A DNA stretch of 64,000 nucleotides from Candidatus Acidiferrales bacterium. Its GTDB lineage: Bacteria; Acidobacteriota; Terriglobia; Acidiferrales; UBA7541. A program made the translations under genes and the position numbers. The notes under the pieces are model-generated. The model had not been told where the DNA came from. It made no database searches and worked only from the letters and a program-made list of their open reading frames with translations. Shown piece by piece: positions 1 to 9,408 of this stretch (positions within the stretch are counted from its first letter, which is position 1; each line of letters begins with the position of its first letter). Where the stretch lies: the NCBI GenBank assembly GCA_031296075.1, contig JARLGK010000061.1:1-64000 (forward strand), given 5' to 3'.

Positions 1-54
1 AAGGGGAAGCTTCCCCTTCCCTTGCATCCCTTCCCCTCGAAGCACCCGAGAAAA

Positions 55-104
55 AAGTGTCAGGGATGTCCCCGGTCTGAAGTGTCAGGAATCTTCCCGG
101 CTGG
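55..104. repeat. Two adjacent imperfect 25-bp tandem units (AAGTGTCAGGGATGTCCCCGGTCTG / AAGTGTCAGGAATCTTCCCGGCTGG)
   Basis: Direct reading: 55-79 and 80-104, about 19/25 identical. Confidence 0.6.
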
Positions 105-550
105 ACAGAACACAGGAACGCCTCGAAAAAGTGTGTCGGGCAGGTGGGGTCGCTGTCGTTTGTTTTCAGGGAGATACGACGATAGATGCCTAGCACCTTG
201 TGTTGATCAACGCGAGGGCGTGATTCGGGAAAAACGCGGGCGGCACTGCCCGGTTCTGCGGTCAACCGCGTATTGCGCGGATCGCTTTTCGGTCCGGCGA
301 CGATCCTAGTTGCCGAGTTGTGGGCTGGCGGCGGTGTGCGGTGAGGAAGGGATTGGGCGGGCATGGGGGGCTCTCTCTCGAGTGGTTTTGGCGCGGGGAT
401 ATAGTGCGGAGGGTGTTGCGGCACAAGTTGCGACAGCTAAGTACATGTGCGAACTCCAGCGGGGCTGAAAAGTGCCCCAACCCATGTTAATCAACTTGCC
501 ATCAGTTGTCAAAAGCGAAAATAGGCAGGTGCATTCGGGACAGACTCTGG

Positions 551-617
551 AGGTGAGAAAGAACCGGGTGCCGAAAAGCCCCACGCTCACAAACCGAGCA
601 TCGGGCACCCGCAAAAG
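551..617. repeat. Dispersed direct repeat, copy 1 (AGGTGAnAAAnnnCCGGG..CCGAAAAGCCCCACGCTCACAAACCGAGCAT(C)GGGCACCCGCAAAAG)
   Basis: Near-identical to 1741-1805; contains CCCACGCTC/GAGCATGGG hairpin arms. Confidence 0.8.
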
Positions 618-759
618 CGTGCTCAGCGGTAACGTGAACTGCATCGTCGCGAACGCGCGAAGCTTGGGCCTCCCGCCTCGTCGGCTCTGCGGTAGTATGA
701 ATGACGGTCACAAAACTCTGATGGTAAGCTCCGCCGAGAAGTGGGTGACGGAAAGATAG

Positions 760-1179
760 ATGAAGACGAAACAAGCAATTTTGAGTTTGATGGCGGTGAC
801 GGGAGCCCTGTTCTTTGCGGCTCGTCCGGCCCTCGCCCATCATTCCCGCGCGATGTTCGATGTGGCCAAGAATATTACGTATACGGGCGTCGTAGACGAG
901 TATCAATTCCAGAACCCACACAGCCACATCATCATCACGGTTGGCCCTGAAGCGAAGGACCCCTCCACCGTCGGAACGTGGGATATCGAGGCTTCGAGCA
1001 TCAACATCATGGTCGATCAGGGCTGGAATCGGACGACGTACAAGCCGGGTGACCCAATTACAGTCGTAGCGCACCCCATGAAGAATGGCTCCAAGGGCGC
1101 TTTGCTGTTCTATGCAATTAAGCCAGATGGCACGCGGTTGTATCGCGCCCAACATCGATATGCTTCCGAAGCGGAATAG
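760..1179 (+). CDS. DUF6152-like secreted protein
   Basis: Signal peptide, AHHSRAMFD..VTYTGVVxEYxFxNPHSHI motif typical of the family. Confidence 0.75.
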   Translation: MKTKQAILSLMAVTGALFFAARPALAHHSRAMFDVAKNITYTGVVDEYQFQNPHSHIIITVGPEAKDPSTVGTWDIEASSINIMVDQGWNRTTYKPGDPITVVAHPMKNGSKGALLFYAIKPDGTRLYRAQHRYASEAE

Positions 1180-1219
1180 CGTCACTCGCGCTCACCACAT
1201 CATTGAAAAGGACGGACGA

Positions 1220-1642
1220 ATGATGAAAAAGTCGGGCGCGAGCCGAGGCCAGTCGGCATCGAAGCTCATCTCGAAAAGAATCGGCGAACTCGGGGACTGG
1301 CGCGGGGAAACCCTCGGCAGAATGCGCCAGCTCATCAAGGAAGCAGACCCGGACGTCGTCGAGGAGTGGAAGTGGATGGGCACTCCGGTTTGGTCGCACG
1401 ACGGCATCATCTGCACTGGCGAATCCTACAAGAATGTCGTGAAGCTTACCTTCGCCAAGGGCGCGTCTCTGAAGGATCCGGCCCGTCTCTTCAACTCGAG
1501 CCTCGACGGAAACGTACGCCGCGCGATCGACATCCACGAAGGAGAAGACGTTGACGAGTCCGCCTTCAAGGCGCTCGTTCGCCAAGCGGTCGCCCTCAAC
1601 AGTTCTGGCAAGTCGAAACCTTCGAAGAAAACGAAGTCCTAA
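1220..1642 (+). CDS. DUF1801-type small protein
   Basis: [62 protein letters not shown]; in-frame ATG at 1220 preferred over 1085. Confidence 0.75.
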   Translation: MMKKSGASRGQSASKLISKRIGELGDWRGETLGRMRQLIKEADPDVVEEWKWMGTPVWSHDGIICTGESYKNVVKLTFAKGASLKDPARLFNSSLDGNVRRAIDIHEGEDVDESAFKALVRQAVALNSSGKSKPSKKTKS

Positions 1643-1740
1643 GGGATTCCGCCCCTGAACAGGTCCGACATCGGGTTGGCGGAAGTGTCGTTTCGCCCGA
1701 GCTTACCCAGGTTGAAGAAGGCCTTCGGTATCGCTCATCC

Positions 1741-1805
1741 AGGTGACAAATGTCCGGGGCCGAAAAGCCCCACGCTCACAAACCGAGCATGGGCACCCGC
1801 AAAAG
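1741..1805. repeat. Dispersed direct repeat, copy 2
   Basis: Matches 551-617 nearly base for base. Confidence 0.8.
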
Positions 1806-2009
1806 GGTACGTTCAGGACATGCTGCTACGAATGCAAAGACGCCCGCCTGACACGTTCGACTCCGCACAGCGGAGTCTCAGTGCGAGAAGGCGGCCGCTA
1901 CAAGGGCGAGGCAACGGCTGCCGCGCTAAAGTCCGCGGCGCTACACTTAAATCCTGACCCGGAAGAGCCCTGCACTTCTTGTTCACCCAACCTCGCGTTA
2001 GAATGGGGA

Positions 2010-2768
2010 ATGCGCGTTCGCGTTCTCTTCTTCGGGCAGCTCAAGGACATTACCGGCGTGGCGCAGGAAGACGCCGAGCTTTCCGACGGCGCGCGCGTCG
2101 AAGACCTTTTCGAGCGCTACGGCCGGCGCTTCCCCAGACTCGCCGAATTTCGCGCTTCCATCGCCGCCAGCGTGAATCAGGAATATTCCGGCTGGCGCAC
2201 TCCGCTCGCAACGGGCGATGAAGTCGCATTTCTTCCGCCGGTCAGTGGCGGGCAAGGGGGTGGACAACAGACCGGAGGCCAGCAAGGCGGCCTGCAAACG
2301 GCCGTCGAAGGCGACATTTTTAAGCTGGTGCGCGAGCCGATCCGCCCGCGCGAATTGATCGAATCGCTGAAGGCGCCGGAAGACGGCGCGATGGTCGTGT
2401 TCGACGGCTTCGTGCGCAACAATTTCAAGGGCGGCAAGACGCTGTACCTCGAATACGAGGCCTACGAGCCGATGGCCTACGCCAAGATGCGCGAGATCGG
2501 CGCCGAGATTCGCGCCAAGTTTTCGATTCGCCGTCTCGCGATCGTGCACCGGCTCGGCCGGCTCGAGATCGGCGAGACCAGCGTCTGGATCGCCGTCAGC
2601 TCGGCGCATCGCGGCGCCGCATTCGACGCTTGCCGCTACGCAATCGACACACTCAAGCGCGCCGTGCCCATCTGGAAAAAGGAATATTTCGCCGGCGGCG
2701 CAGTCTGGGCTGAAGGCGAAGTGCCCTCTCAGGAAGCCATTTCCGGCCCGGATGAATCTAGTTCCTAA
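2010..2768 (+). CDS. MoaD-MoaE fusion (molybdopterin synthase small and large subunits)
   Basis: N-terminal ubiquitin-like MoaD ending FLPPVSGG, Q/G linker, then MoaE (GAMVVFDGFVRNNFKGGKTLYLEYEAYEPMA..HRLGRLEIGETSVWIAVSSAHR). Confidence 0.85.
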   Translation: MRVRVLFFGQLKDITGVAQEDAELSDGARVEDLFERYGRRFPRLAEFRASIAASVNQEYSGWRTPLATGDEVAFLPPVSGGQGGGQQTGGQQGGLQTAVEGDIFKLVREPIRPRELIESLKAPEDGAMVVFDGFVRNNFKGGKTLYLEYEAYEPMAYAKMREIGAEIRAKFSIRRLAIVHRLGRLEIGETSVWIAVSSAHRGAAFDACRYAIDTLKRAVPIWKKEYFAGGAVWAEGEVPSQEAISGPDESSS

Positions 2769-3823
2769 TGGCTAAGCGAGGCGCGGAAAAAGGCAGTGAA
2801 GAGTGTCCTCAGGCGCTAACGCGCATTGAGGGCGAGCCGTTCATGTCGGAGCTGAAGCTCCGACCCCCGAAAGGGCGGCCCTTTTCTGCAAACTGTAAAG
2901 CTCGGGCAGCACGATTGGCGCTTCTGGCGGCAATCGCGGCGGGCGCGCTAGCGGTGGGAGCGCTGGGTGCGGGCCAGCAGCGGCGTGGGAACGAAATCCG
3001 CGTGCAGACCGACCTCGTCACCATCCTGGCGAGCGTCACGGACCCAAATGGCAAGCCGATTCCCGATCTTACTAAGGACGCCTTTCAGGTAGCCGAAGAG
3101 GGCGTGCCGCAAACAATCGAGCACTTCGAAGCCGAGACCAACCGGCCGCTCGATTTGGCCCTGATGGTGGACGCGAGCATCAGCACGTTCAAGGATCTGA
3201 GATTCGAGACGGAAGCGGCGGCGCATTTCATCCGGCAGGTCGTGCGTCCCGGCGATACGCTCGGCGTATTCGAATTCACCGAGACGGTGACGCGGCTCGC
3301 CGATTTTTCCGACGACGTGCCACGTCTGCAGACGGCCGTGCGGCAAATCGCGCCCGGAGCGGGCACCTCGATTTACGACGCCATCTTTCTGAGCTCGAAC
3401 GCCCTGAAGCGGAGGCCGGTAGGGCGCCGGCGCGCGATCGTGCTGGTCACCGACGGCGGCGAGACGACCAGCATTTCGAAGTTTGACGAGACGCGGCGCG
3501 CGGCGGTGGCCTCCGGCGCGCTGATTTACACGGTGCTGATCCGCCCGGTGAAGAACGAGAGCGGGCGCAACACAGCCGGCGAGCACGCGCTGATTACCAT
3601 CACGGACAGCACCGGCGGCGATATGTTCATTCTCGACGACAAGAGCCAGCTCGACGACATGTTCGACAGGATCGACCGCGAGTTGCGCACGCAATATCTG
3701 CTGGCATATTATCCGCGCCCCATGCCGCCGCCCGCCAGCGATCGCCACGTGAAACTCGACGTGAAGGGCGACTACACGGTGCGCTACCGGAAGGAATATT
3801 TGACGCCCGCCGCGACTCCGTGA
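2768..3823 (+). CDS. VWFA-related secreted protein (Acidobacterial VWA domain)
   Basis: Signal-like segment, EIRVQTDLVTILASVTDPNGKPIPDLTKDAFQVAEEGVPQTIEHF, LMVDASIST MIDAS-like motif, C-term DVKGDYTVRYRKEYL; start overlaps moaDE stop (TAATG). Confidence 0.8.
   Translation: MAKRGAEKGSEECPQALTRIEGEPFMSELKLRPPKGRPFSANCKARAARLALLAAIAAGALAVGALGAGQQRRGNEIRVQTDLVTILASVTDPNGKPIPDLTKDAFQVAEEGVPQTIEHFEAETNRPLDLALMVDASISTFKDLRFETEAAAHFIRQVVRPGDTLGVFEFTETVTRLADFSDDVPRLQTAVRQIAPGAGTSIYDAIFLSSNALKRRPVGRRRAIVLVTDGGETTSISKFDETRRAAVASGALIYTVLIRPVKNESGRNTAGEHALITITDSTGGDMFILDDKSQLDDMFDRIDRELRTQYLLAYYPRPMPPPASDRHVKLDVKGDYTVRYRKEYLTPAATP
2797..2906. repeat. Intergenic-type hairpin repeat (GTCGGAGCTGAAGCTCCGAC core at 2845-2864) lying inside the following ORF
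   Basis: Similar over ~110 bp to 27491-27600. Confidence 0.75.
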
Positions 3824-3850
3824 TTGGTCGCGCGGTACGATCACAATCTT

Positions 3851-4642
3851 ATGAGCCAATTCCTGGATGTGGCCATCGAAACAGCGCGCGAAGCAGGAGC
3901 CATCCTGCGCCACGAGTTCGATCGCCCGAAAGAGATTTCCTACAAAGGTGAAGTGGATATCGTCACGGAATCGGACCGCCGCTCCGAGGCGTTGATCGTC
4001 GCGCGGCTCCGAGAACATTTTCCCGATCACGCGATTGTCGCCGAGGAAGGCGGTGGCGGCGGAGTGGGCGCGAAATGTTGCTGGCACGTGGATCCGCTCG
4101 ACGGTACGACAAACTTCGCGCACGCATATCCCTGCTTCGCCGTCTCCATCGGCCTCGCCGAAGAAGGCCAGCCGGTCGCGGGCGTCGTGTTTAACCCGGT
4201 GAGCGACGAGATGTTCACGGCCGCCCGCGGAGAAGGCGCGTATCTGAACGGAAAGCGGATTCACGTCTCGCCCATCGAAACATTGGCCCAGAGCCTGGTG
4301 GCCACCGGTTTCCCCACGCATCAACGCAAGCGAAGCGCGAACATGAATTACTACTGGGAGTTCACGCTGCGCTCGCACGGCGTCCGGCGCGATGGCTCCG
4401 CCGCGCTGGATCTCTGCTCGGTCGCTTGCGGCCGCTTCGACGCCTTCTGGGAGTTCGGCTTGAATTCGTGGGACACGGCCGCGGGAATCCTGCTCGTTCA
4501 GGAAGCCGGTGGGAAGGTCACCGATATGAACGGGGAGCCCTACCGCCTGGGCGGCCCGCAAACGCTCGCCACCAACGGCCGCATTCACGGCGAGATGCAG
4601 GAAGTCGCTGCAATCGCCGGACGCGCTGCGAAGGGTTCCTGA
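3851..4642 (+). CDS. suhB: Inositol monophosphatase family protein
   Basis: AEEGGGGG, HVDPLDGTTNFAHAYPCFAVSIGL, NSWDTAAGILLVQEAGG motifs. Confidence 0.88.
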   Translation: MSQFLDVAIETAREAGAILRHEFDRPKEISYKGEVDIVTESDRRSEALIVARLREHFPDHAIVAEEGGGGGVGAKCCWHVDPLDGTTNFAHAYPCFAVSIGLAEEGQPVAGVVFNPVSDEMFTAARGEGAYLNGKRIHVSPIETLAQSLVATGFPTHQRKRSANMNYYWEFTLRSHGVRRDGSAALDLCSVACGRFDAFWEFGLNSWDTAAGILLVQEAGGKVTDMNGEPYRLGGPQTLATNGRIHGEMQEVAAIAGRAAKGS

Positions 4643-4655
4643 CAGGCCGCGGCGA

Positions 4656-5747
4656 ATGAATGTAAGCGATTTCGACTACGATCTGCCGCCGGAACAAATC
4701 GCGCAGCGCCCGCTCGACGAGCGCGATGCTTCGCGTCTGCTGCTGCTCGACCGCGCTAGCGGCGCGTGGGATGACCGGACCTTCCGCGAGCTTCCGGAAC
4801 TGCTTCGCGGCGACGAGCTGATCGTTGTCAACAACACGCGCGTTCTGCCCGCGCGCCTTTTCGGCCGGCGAGCAGGAATTCACGCGCAGCCCCCCGGCGA
4901 CAACAATCCCGCTCGAGCCGAGTTTCTCCAGGCTCCTATCGAAGTGCTTCTGGTCCGGCGATTGGACGCGGATACGTGGGAGACGCTGGTCCGCCCCGGC
5001 AGAAAAGTGCCTGTGGGCGAGCGAATTGTTTTCGGTGAGGGTGAACTCCAGGCGCAGGTGGAGGGCCGGGGCGAATATGGATTGCGCGTGCTGCGCTTCA
5101 GCTCGAAGAACGGTTTTGATGAGATTCTCGCTCGGCTCGGCCACATACCCCTGCCACCCTACATCAAGCGTGAAGATGAGCCGCTGGACCGCGAGCGGTA
5201 CCAGACCGTGTTTGCGCGGCAAGGAAGCGCGGTCGCCGCACCCACCGCCGGATTGCATTTCACGCCCGAGATTCTGCGCCGGCTTCGCGACCGTGGAATC
5301 GAAATCGCGGAGCTGACGCTGGACGTGGGGCTCGGCACATTCGAGCCGGTTCGTACCGAGCGTCTGGAAGACCACAAGATTCACACCGAGGCTTACGAGA
5401 TTCCGGAAACAACCGTGGCCGCGCTCGAGCGGGCGCGACGCGCGAGCCGCCCCGTGCTGGCTGTGGGGACCACGGTCGTCAGGGCGCTGGAAGATGCGGC
5501 GGAGAAGAACGCCGGGCGCGCGGAGCTCCTCGCACCCGGAAAGGCGGAAGCGGAAATATTTCTTTACCCCGGCAAGCCTTTCCGCATCGTAAATCAATTG
5601 CTGACGAATTTTCATTTGCCGCAATCGAGTTTGCTGGCGCTGGTGGGAGCATTTGCTGGACGCGACCACGTCCTCGGCGCCTACCGCCATGCCGTCGAAT
5701 CCGGCTACCGGTTCTACAGCTATGGCGACGCCATGCTAATTCGCTGA
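4656..5747 (+). CDS. queA: S-adenosylmethionine:tRNA ribosyltransferase-isomerase
   Basis: FDYDLPPEQIAQRPLDERDASRLLLLDR..NNTRVLPARL..AAPTAGLHFTPEIL..NFHLPQSSLLALVGAFAG. Confidence 0.95.
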   Translation: MNVSDFDYDLPPEQIAQRPLDERDASRLLLLDRASGAWDDRTFRELPELLRGDELIVVNNTRVLPARLFGRRAGIHAQPPGDNNPARAEFLQAPIEVLLVRRLDADTWETLVRPGRKVPVGERIVFGEGELQAQVEGRGEYGLRVLRFSSKNGFDEILARLGHIPLPPYIKREDEPLDRERYQTVFARQGSAVAAPTAGLHFTPEILRRLRDRGIEIAELTLDVGLGTFEPVRTERLEDHKIHTEAYEIPETTVAALERARRASRPVLAVGTTVVRALEDAAEKNAGRAELLAPGKAEAEIFLYPGKPFRIVNQLLTNFHLPQSSLLALVGAFAGRDHVLGAYRHAVESGYRFYSYGDAMLIR

Positions 5748-5840
5748 CGGACCGGAAATATCCGCTCGCGGCCTGCGCTCGTGGTGCAAGCGAGCGCATG
5801 TTCGTCTATTATGGTCGTCTTGCCGGGGGGGAGCGTTGGC

Positions 5841-6584
5841 GTGCGGTATCTGATCCTAAGCGACATTCATGCAAATCTGACGGCGTTTGAAACAGCTCTG
5901 GACGCCGCGCGCGGGAAATGGGACAAGGCCGTCTGCCTCGGTGATCTGGTGGGTTACGGTCCGGATCCCAACGAAGTGATCGATCGCGTGCGCGCGCTCG
6001 ATGCCCTGACGATCCGCGGCAACCACGACAAAGCCGTCAGCGGCCTGACAAACCCCGAGGAATTCAATCCGGCGGCGCACGCTGCCGTGCTCTGGACGCG
6101 CGAACACCTTCAAATCGGAAATCTCGCATACCTGGAAAAGCTTCCGAAAGGGCCCATTCAGGCCGGCGGGTTTTCCATGGTTCACGGCGCCGTTCACGAT
6201 GAGGACGAATATGTTTTCGGGCCGGAGGAGGCGGCCGACGGCTTGCTGGACGCTCCCACGCCGGTCGTGTTCTTCGGCCACACCCACATCCAGGGCGCCT
6301 TCACGCTCCATGGCCACGATGTGGGATCGCTGCACACCAAGCCCCTGTTGCCGAATCAGTCCTCCACTTTAAATCTCGCGCCGAACACTTCCTACCTGCT
6401 GAATCCGGGTTCGATCGGCCAGCCGCGCGACGGCGACACGCGCGCGGCATTTGCCATTGCCGACCTCGAGAATCAGTCCGTGGAGTTCTGGCGCGTGCCG
6501 TATGATGTGCAGGACGTGCAGCAGCGCATGATGCAGGCCGGGCTTCCCGAGCCGCTGATTCTGCGCCTTTCTTTCGGCCGCTGA
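5841..6584 (+). CDS. Metallophosphoesterase
   Basis: SDIHANLTAFE, LGDLVGYGPDPNEVID, GNHDKAV, FGHTHIQ; likely GTG start 5841. Confidence 0.85.
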   Translation: MRYLILSDIHANLTAFETALDAARGKWDKAVCLGDLVGYGPDPNEVIDRVRALDALTIRGNHDKAVSGLTNPEEFNPAAHAAVLWTREHLQIGNLAYLEKLPKGPIQAGGFSMVHGAVHDEDEYVFGPEEAADGLLDAPTPVVFFGHTHIQGAFTLHGHDVGSLHTKPLLPNQSSTLNLAPNTSYLLNPGSIGQPRDGDTRAAFAIADLENQSVEFWRVPYDVQDVQQRMMQAGLPEPLILRLSFGR

Positions 6585-6592
6585 GGAAAATC

Positions 6593-7087
6593 GTGGAACC
6601 AGACGAGACTGCAAACCGCGAAGAGAAAAGAGGATTCCCGGCTGCGTTCGCGGCAGGCGCGGTGGTGATCCTGGTTCTCGCCGCAGGCGTGGTGCTCCTG
6701 TCGCATTTCATTTCGCCGCGGCAGCAGGCGGTTGACGCGCCGCTGCCCTTCGGAGCCGCCGAGCAGGCCTACGCGCCGCAGATTCATTTTCAGGACCTCC
6801 GTCTTTCGCAATCGGACAATCTGATGAATCAGCACTTCACGTATGTCGCGGGAATCGTTTCCAACAATGGCCCGCGCCCCGTGGCCGCGATGGAAGTGCT
6901 CATCGAATTTCACGATCCGTTCAAGCAGGTGATCTTGAAAGACACGCTGCGGCCAATCCACCGCAGCGACGCCCCGCTGAGGGTCGGCGAGCAGCGCGAA
7001 TTCAACCTGGCGATCGACCAGGGGCTTCCCTCGACGTGGGATCAGCAGTATCCTTCTATTCGCGTCACCGGGCTGGTCCTGGAATAG
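6593..7087 (+). CDS. Conserved membrane-anchored hypothetical protein
   Basis: One N-terminal TM segment then soluble domain; co-directional with upstream gene. Confidence 0.6.
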   Translation: MEPDETANREEKRGFPAAFAAGAVVILVLAAGVVLLSHFISPRQQAVDAPLPFGAAEQAYAPQIHFQDLRLSQSDNLMNQHFTYVAGIVSNNGPRPVAAMEVLIEFHDPFKQVILKDTLRPIHRSDAPLRVGEQREFNLAIDQGLPSTWDQQYPSIRVTGLVLE

Positions 7088-7132
7088 CCGCTGGAATAGC
7101 CGGGCCGCAACTGTCTCTAAACGAGTGGTGTT

Positions 7133-8635
7133 TTGTATATGAACGATTGGGCCGAGCTCGACCGCGCTCTGGTCGCCATGGCGGCATCCGGCAGCACCGA
7201 AGTCCGCGAGGACGGCGAATGGCTCGCGGAACTTGCCGCGCTGCGTTGCGAACTCCATCGCGACGGCAAGAATCCCCTCGTACACCTGTGGTCCGCTGAA
7301 AGCAATCTGACCCGGCGGATCTTGCGCGTCCGAGAACAATCCCAGGATCGCATCGTTCTGGAGGTCCGCCGATTCGGCCGCGCGAAGCCGGGCCGTCTCG
7401 AGTTCCTGCGCACGGATTCGCCGCGCGCCGCGGGACGGGTCACGCGCGAGCAGTTTCGCGCGCGCCTGCGCCGCGTCCTCGCCGAGCATTTCCCCGACGC
7501 GACCATCGATTCGCTGACCGCCGCGCCCGATCTCGAACACTCGTTCTCCGGCGTATACGTCCGCGGACGCATGCACGAAGGGCCGCGCGAATGGGCGGCG
7601 ATCGCGATTGCGCCCGGCGAAGGCGCCGCAGCGATCGAAGGAATTCTCACGTTCGGAATCTTGTGGCTTGATATGACGCGCCAGCGTGCCACGAGCCGCG
7701 CCGTCGAGGGGTTACGTGTATTCGTTCCCGAAGGCGCCAGCCGATCGATCCGAGAGCGCGCCTTCGCGCTCTCTTCGGCCGCGCGCGTGGAAGTTTTCGA
7801 ATTCCGCGAAGAGGACGGCCGCATGCAGAAAATCGACGCCGCTGATGCGGGTAACACCGAAAGCTGGCTCACTCCTTGTCGCGAGGTTGAATCCACGCTC
7901 GCGGCGGCCCGCGAAGCCATTGGACGAATCCACGCACTCGCCCTGCACACGCCGCCCGCAGGTGACGACATCGGCCTCCACCTCGTGCCGGGGACAACCG
8001 AAGTCGCCATCTGTTTTCGCGGCCTGGAATTTGCTCGCTGGTCGCGCGAAGGCATGTTATTTGGTCTCGGTGATTCGCGCGAACACCTCACCGAGGCGAC
8101 CGAGCCTGCGCTCGACCGGTTGATGCGCCGGCTCGATCTCCATCGCAGCTCGCTCGCCACTGAAACAACTCATCCGCTCTATCGCGCGGCTCCGGAGCGA
8201 TGGATCGAAACCCTCGTGCTCCAGGATCCGACGCGCCTCGACGCGCAGCTCGATCCCGGCTATCTCTATTCGCAGCTACCTGCTCTTACTGCGGGCGATC
8301 GCGGAGTTCTCGATCTGCTCGGCGTCACACGGCGAGGGCGGCTCGTGGTGATCGAGTTGAAAGCTTCCGAAGACATGCAACTGCCGATTCAGGCCGTGGA
8401 CTACTGGCTGCGCGTCCGGCGGCACCAGCGCGATGGAGATTTCGAGCGCTACGGATATTTCGCCGGAAAGCAACTCGATCCGAAACCGCCACTCGTCTGG
8501 CTTGCGGCTCCGGCTTTGCGTTTTCATCCGACGACGGAAACTGTGCTGAAGTACCTCTCACCCGAAATTCACGTCACGCGCATCGGCCTCAGCGAAATTT
8601 GGCGCCGCGGCTTGAAAGTGATGTTCCGCCAATAG
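7133..8635 (+). CDS. Hypothetical protein with C-terminal PD-(D/E)XK nuclease-like motif
   Basis: GVLDLLGVTRRGRLVVIELKASEDMQLPIQAVDYWLRV (D..ELK..Q spacing). Confidence 0.65.
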   Translation: MYMNDWAELDRALVAMAASGSTEVREDGEWLAELAALRCELHRDGKNPLVHLWSAESNLTRRILRVREQSQDRIVLEVRRFGRAKPGRLEFLRTDSPRAAGRVTREQFRARLRRVLAEHFPDATIDSLTAAPDLEHSFSGVYVRGRMHEGPREWAAIAIAPGEGAAAIEGILTFGILWLDMTRQRATSRAVEGLRVFVPEGASRSIRERAFALSSAARVEVFEFREEDGRMQKIDAADAGNTESWLTPCREVESTLAAAREAIGRIHALALHTPPAGDDIGLHLVPGTTEVAICFRGLEFARWSREGMLFGLGDSREHLTEATEPALDRLMRRLDLHRSSLATETTHPLYRAAPERWIETLVLQDPTRLDAQLDPGYLYSQLPALTAGDRGVLDLLGVTRRGRLVVIELKASEDMQLPIQAVDYWLRVRRHQRDGDFERYGYFAGKQLDPKPPLVWLAAPALRFHPTTETVLKYLSPEIHVTRIGLSEIWRRGLKVMFRQ

Positions 8636-8686
8636 TGTGACCAAGTAACGTGTCCAGCAATTCGACTTACCAGGGGTTAGGCACGG

Positions 8687-9405
8687 GTGTGCTATAAAAC
8701 CGGAGCGTCTAAGGGGTGTGAGTTGTTCACTTTTTCCAAGAGCAAGCCTGCCGAGGAGCGGCCCACAATTCGAGACACGCTCTTTGGCGACATGCCGCTC
8801 TGGCAATGGATGGCGGTTTCAACAGAGACATTGACCTCCGAACCCTGGGCCTCATTTAAGAATGCCAAGCATCACATTAATTCCGGCAACACGGCAGATG
8901 CTATTGCAGTCCTTCAGGCATTCTTGAAATGCCAGAGCTGGAATCGCGGCATTACTTGCAGGCGTGCCACTTTCTTCGGGAGTTGGGTGTAAACCAGCCT
9001 CAAGAAGAAGGGAAGGATGTCCTGGGTGTAATTGTCGAAGTCGGAATGAAGGACGGCGTGGATTTGATCGTTGGGTATTCAGACCATCACGCACGGTATT
9101 ACAACTACAGTGGTGCGGCTATTATCTGGGAAAAGCCCGATAGCACACTCGACGCATCGATTGATGTTCTGCTGCAAGCCGGACAAGCCGTGGTGCGAGC
9201 GATCGGTCCCTGGAAGGAAAGCAGGCCGCCCGCTCCGCGCACGGGAAACGCGAGAATCAATCTGCTCACACCGAGTGGACTGCATTTTGGAGAGGGTCCG
9301 TATGACGCTCTCTGGAAAGACCCAATGGGCCGCCCGCTTCTTGCTGCCGCCTATCGGCTCATGCACGAACTCATCGAACTGACCAAGAGACGCGGAAAAG
9401 ATTGA
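8687..9405 (+). pseudogene. Hypothetical protein split by an apparent frameshift near 8925-8930
   Basis: ORF 8687-8992 continues logically into ORF 8929-9405 in another frame. Confidence 0.5.
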
Positions 9406-9408
9406 CTG

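Noticed and set aside
1743-2009. N-terminal 89 residues of the ORF-track MoaD-MoaE call
   Set aside because: Upstream part overlaps a dispersed repeat; MoaD homology begins at ATG 2010
2948-4588. 546-aa antisense ORF spanning the VWA and IMPase genes
   Set aside because: Spans two well-supported sense genes; no domain logic
8925-8930. Programmed -1 frameshift
   Set aside because: No canonical slippery heptamer seen; mutation or assembly error more likely
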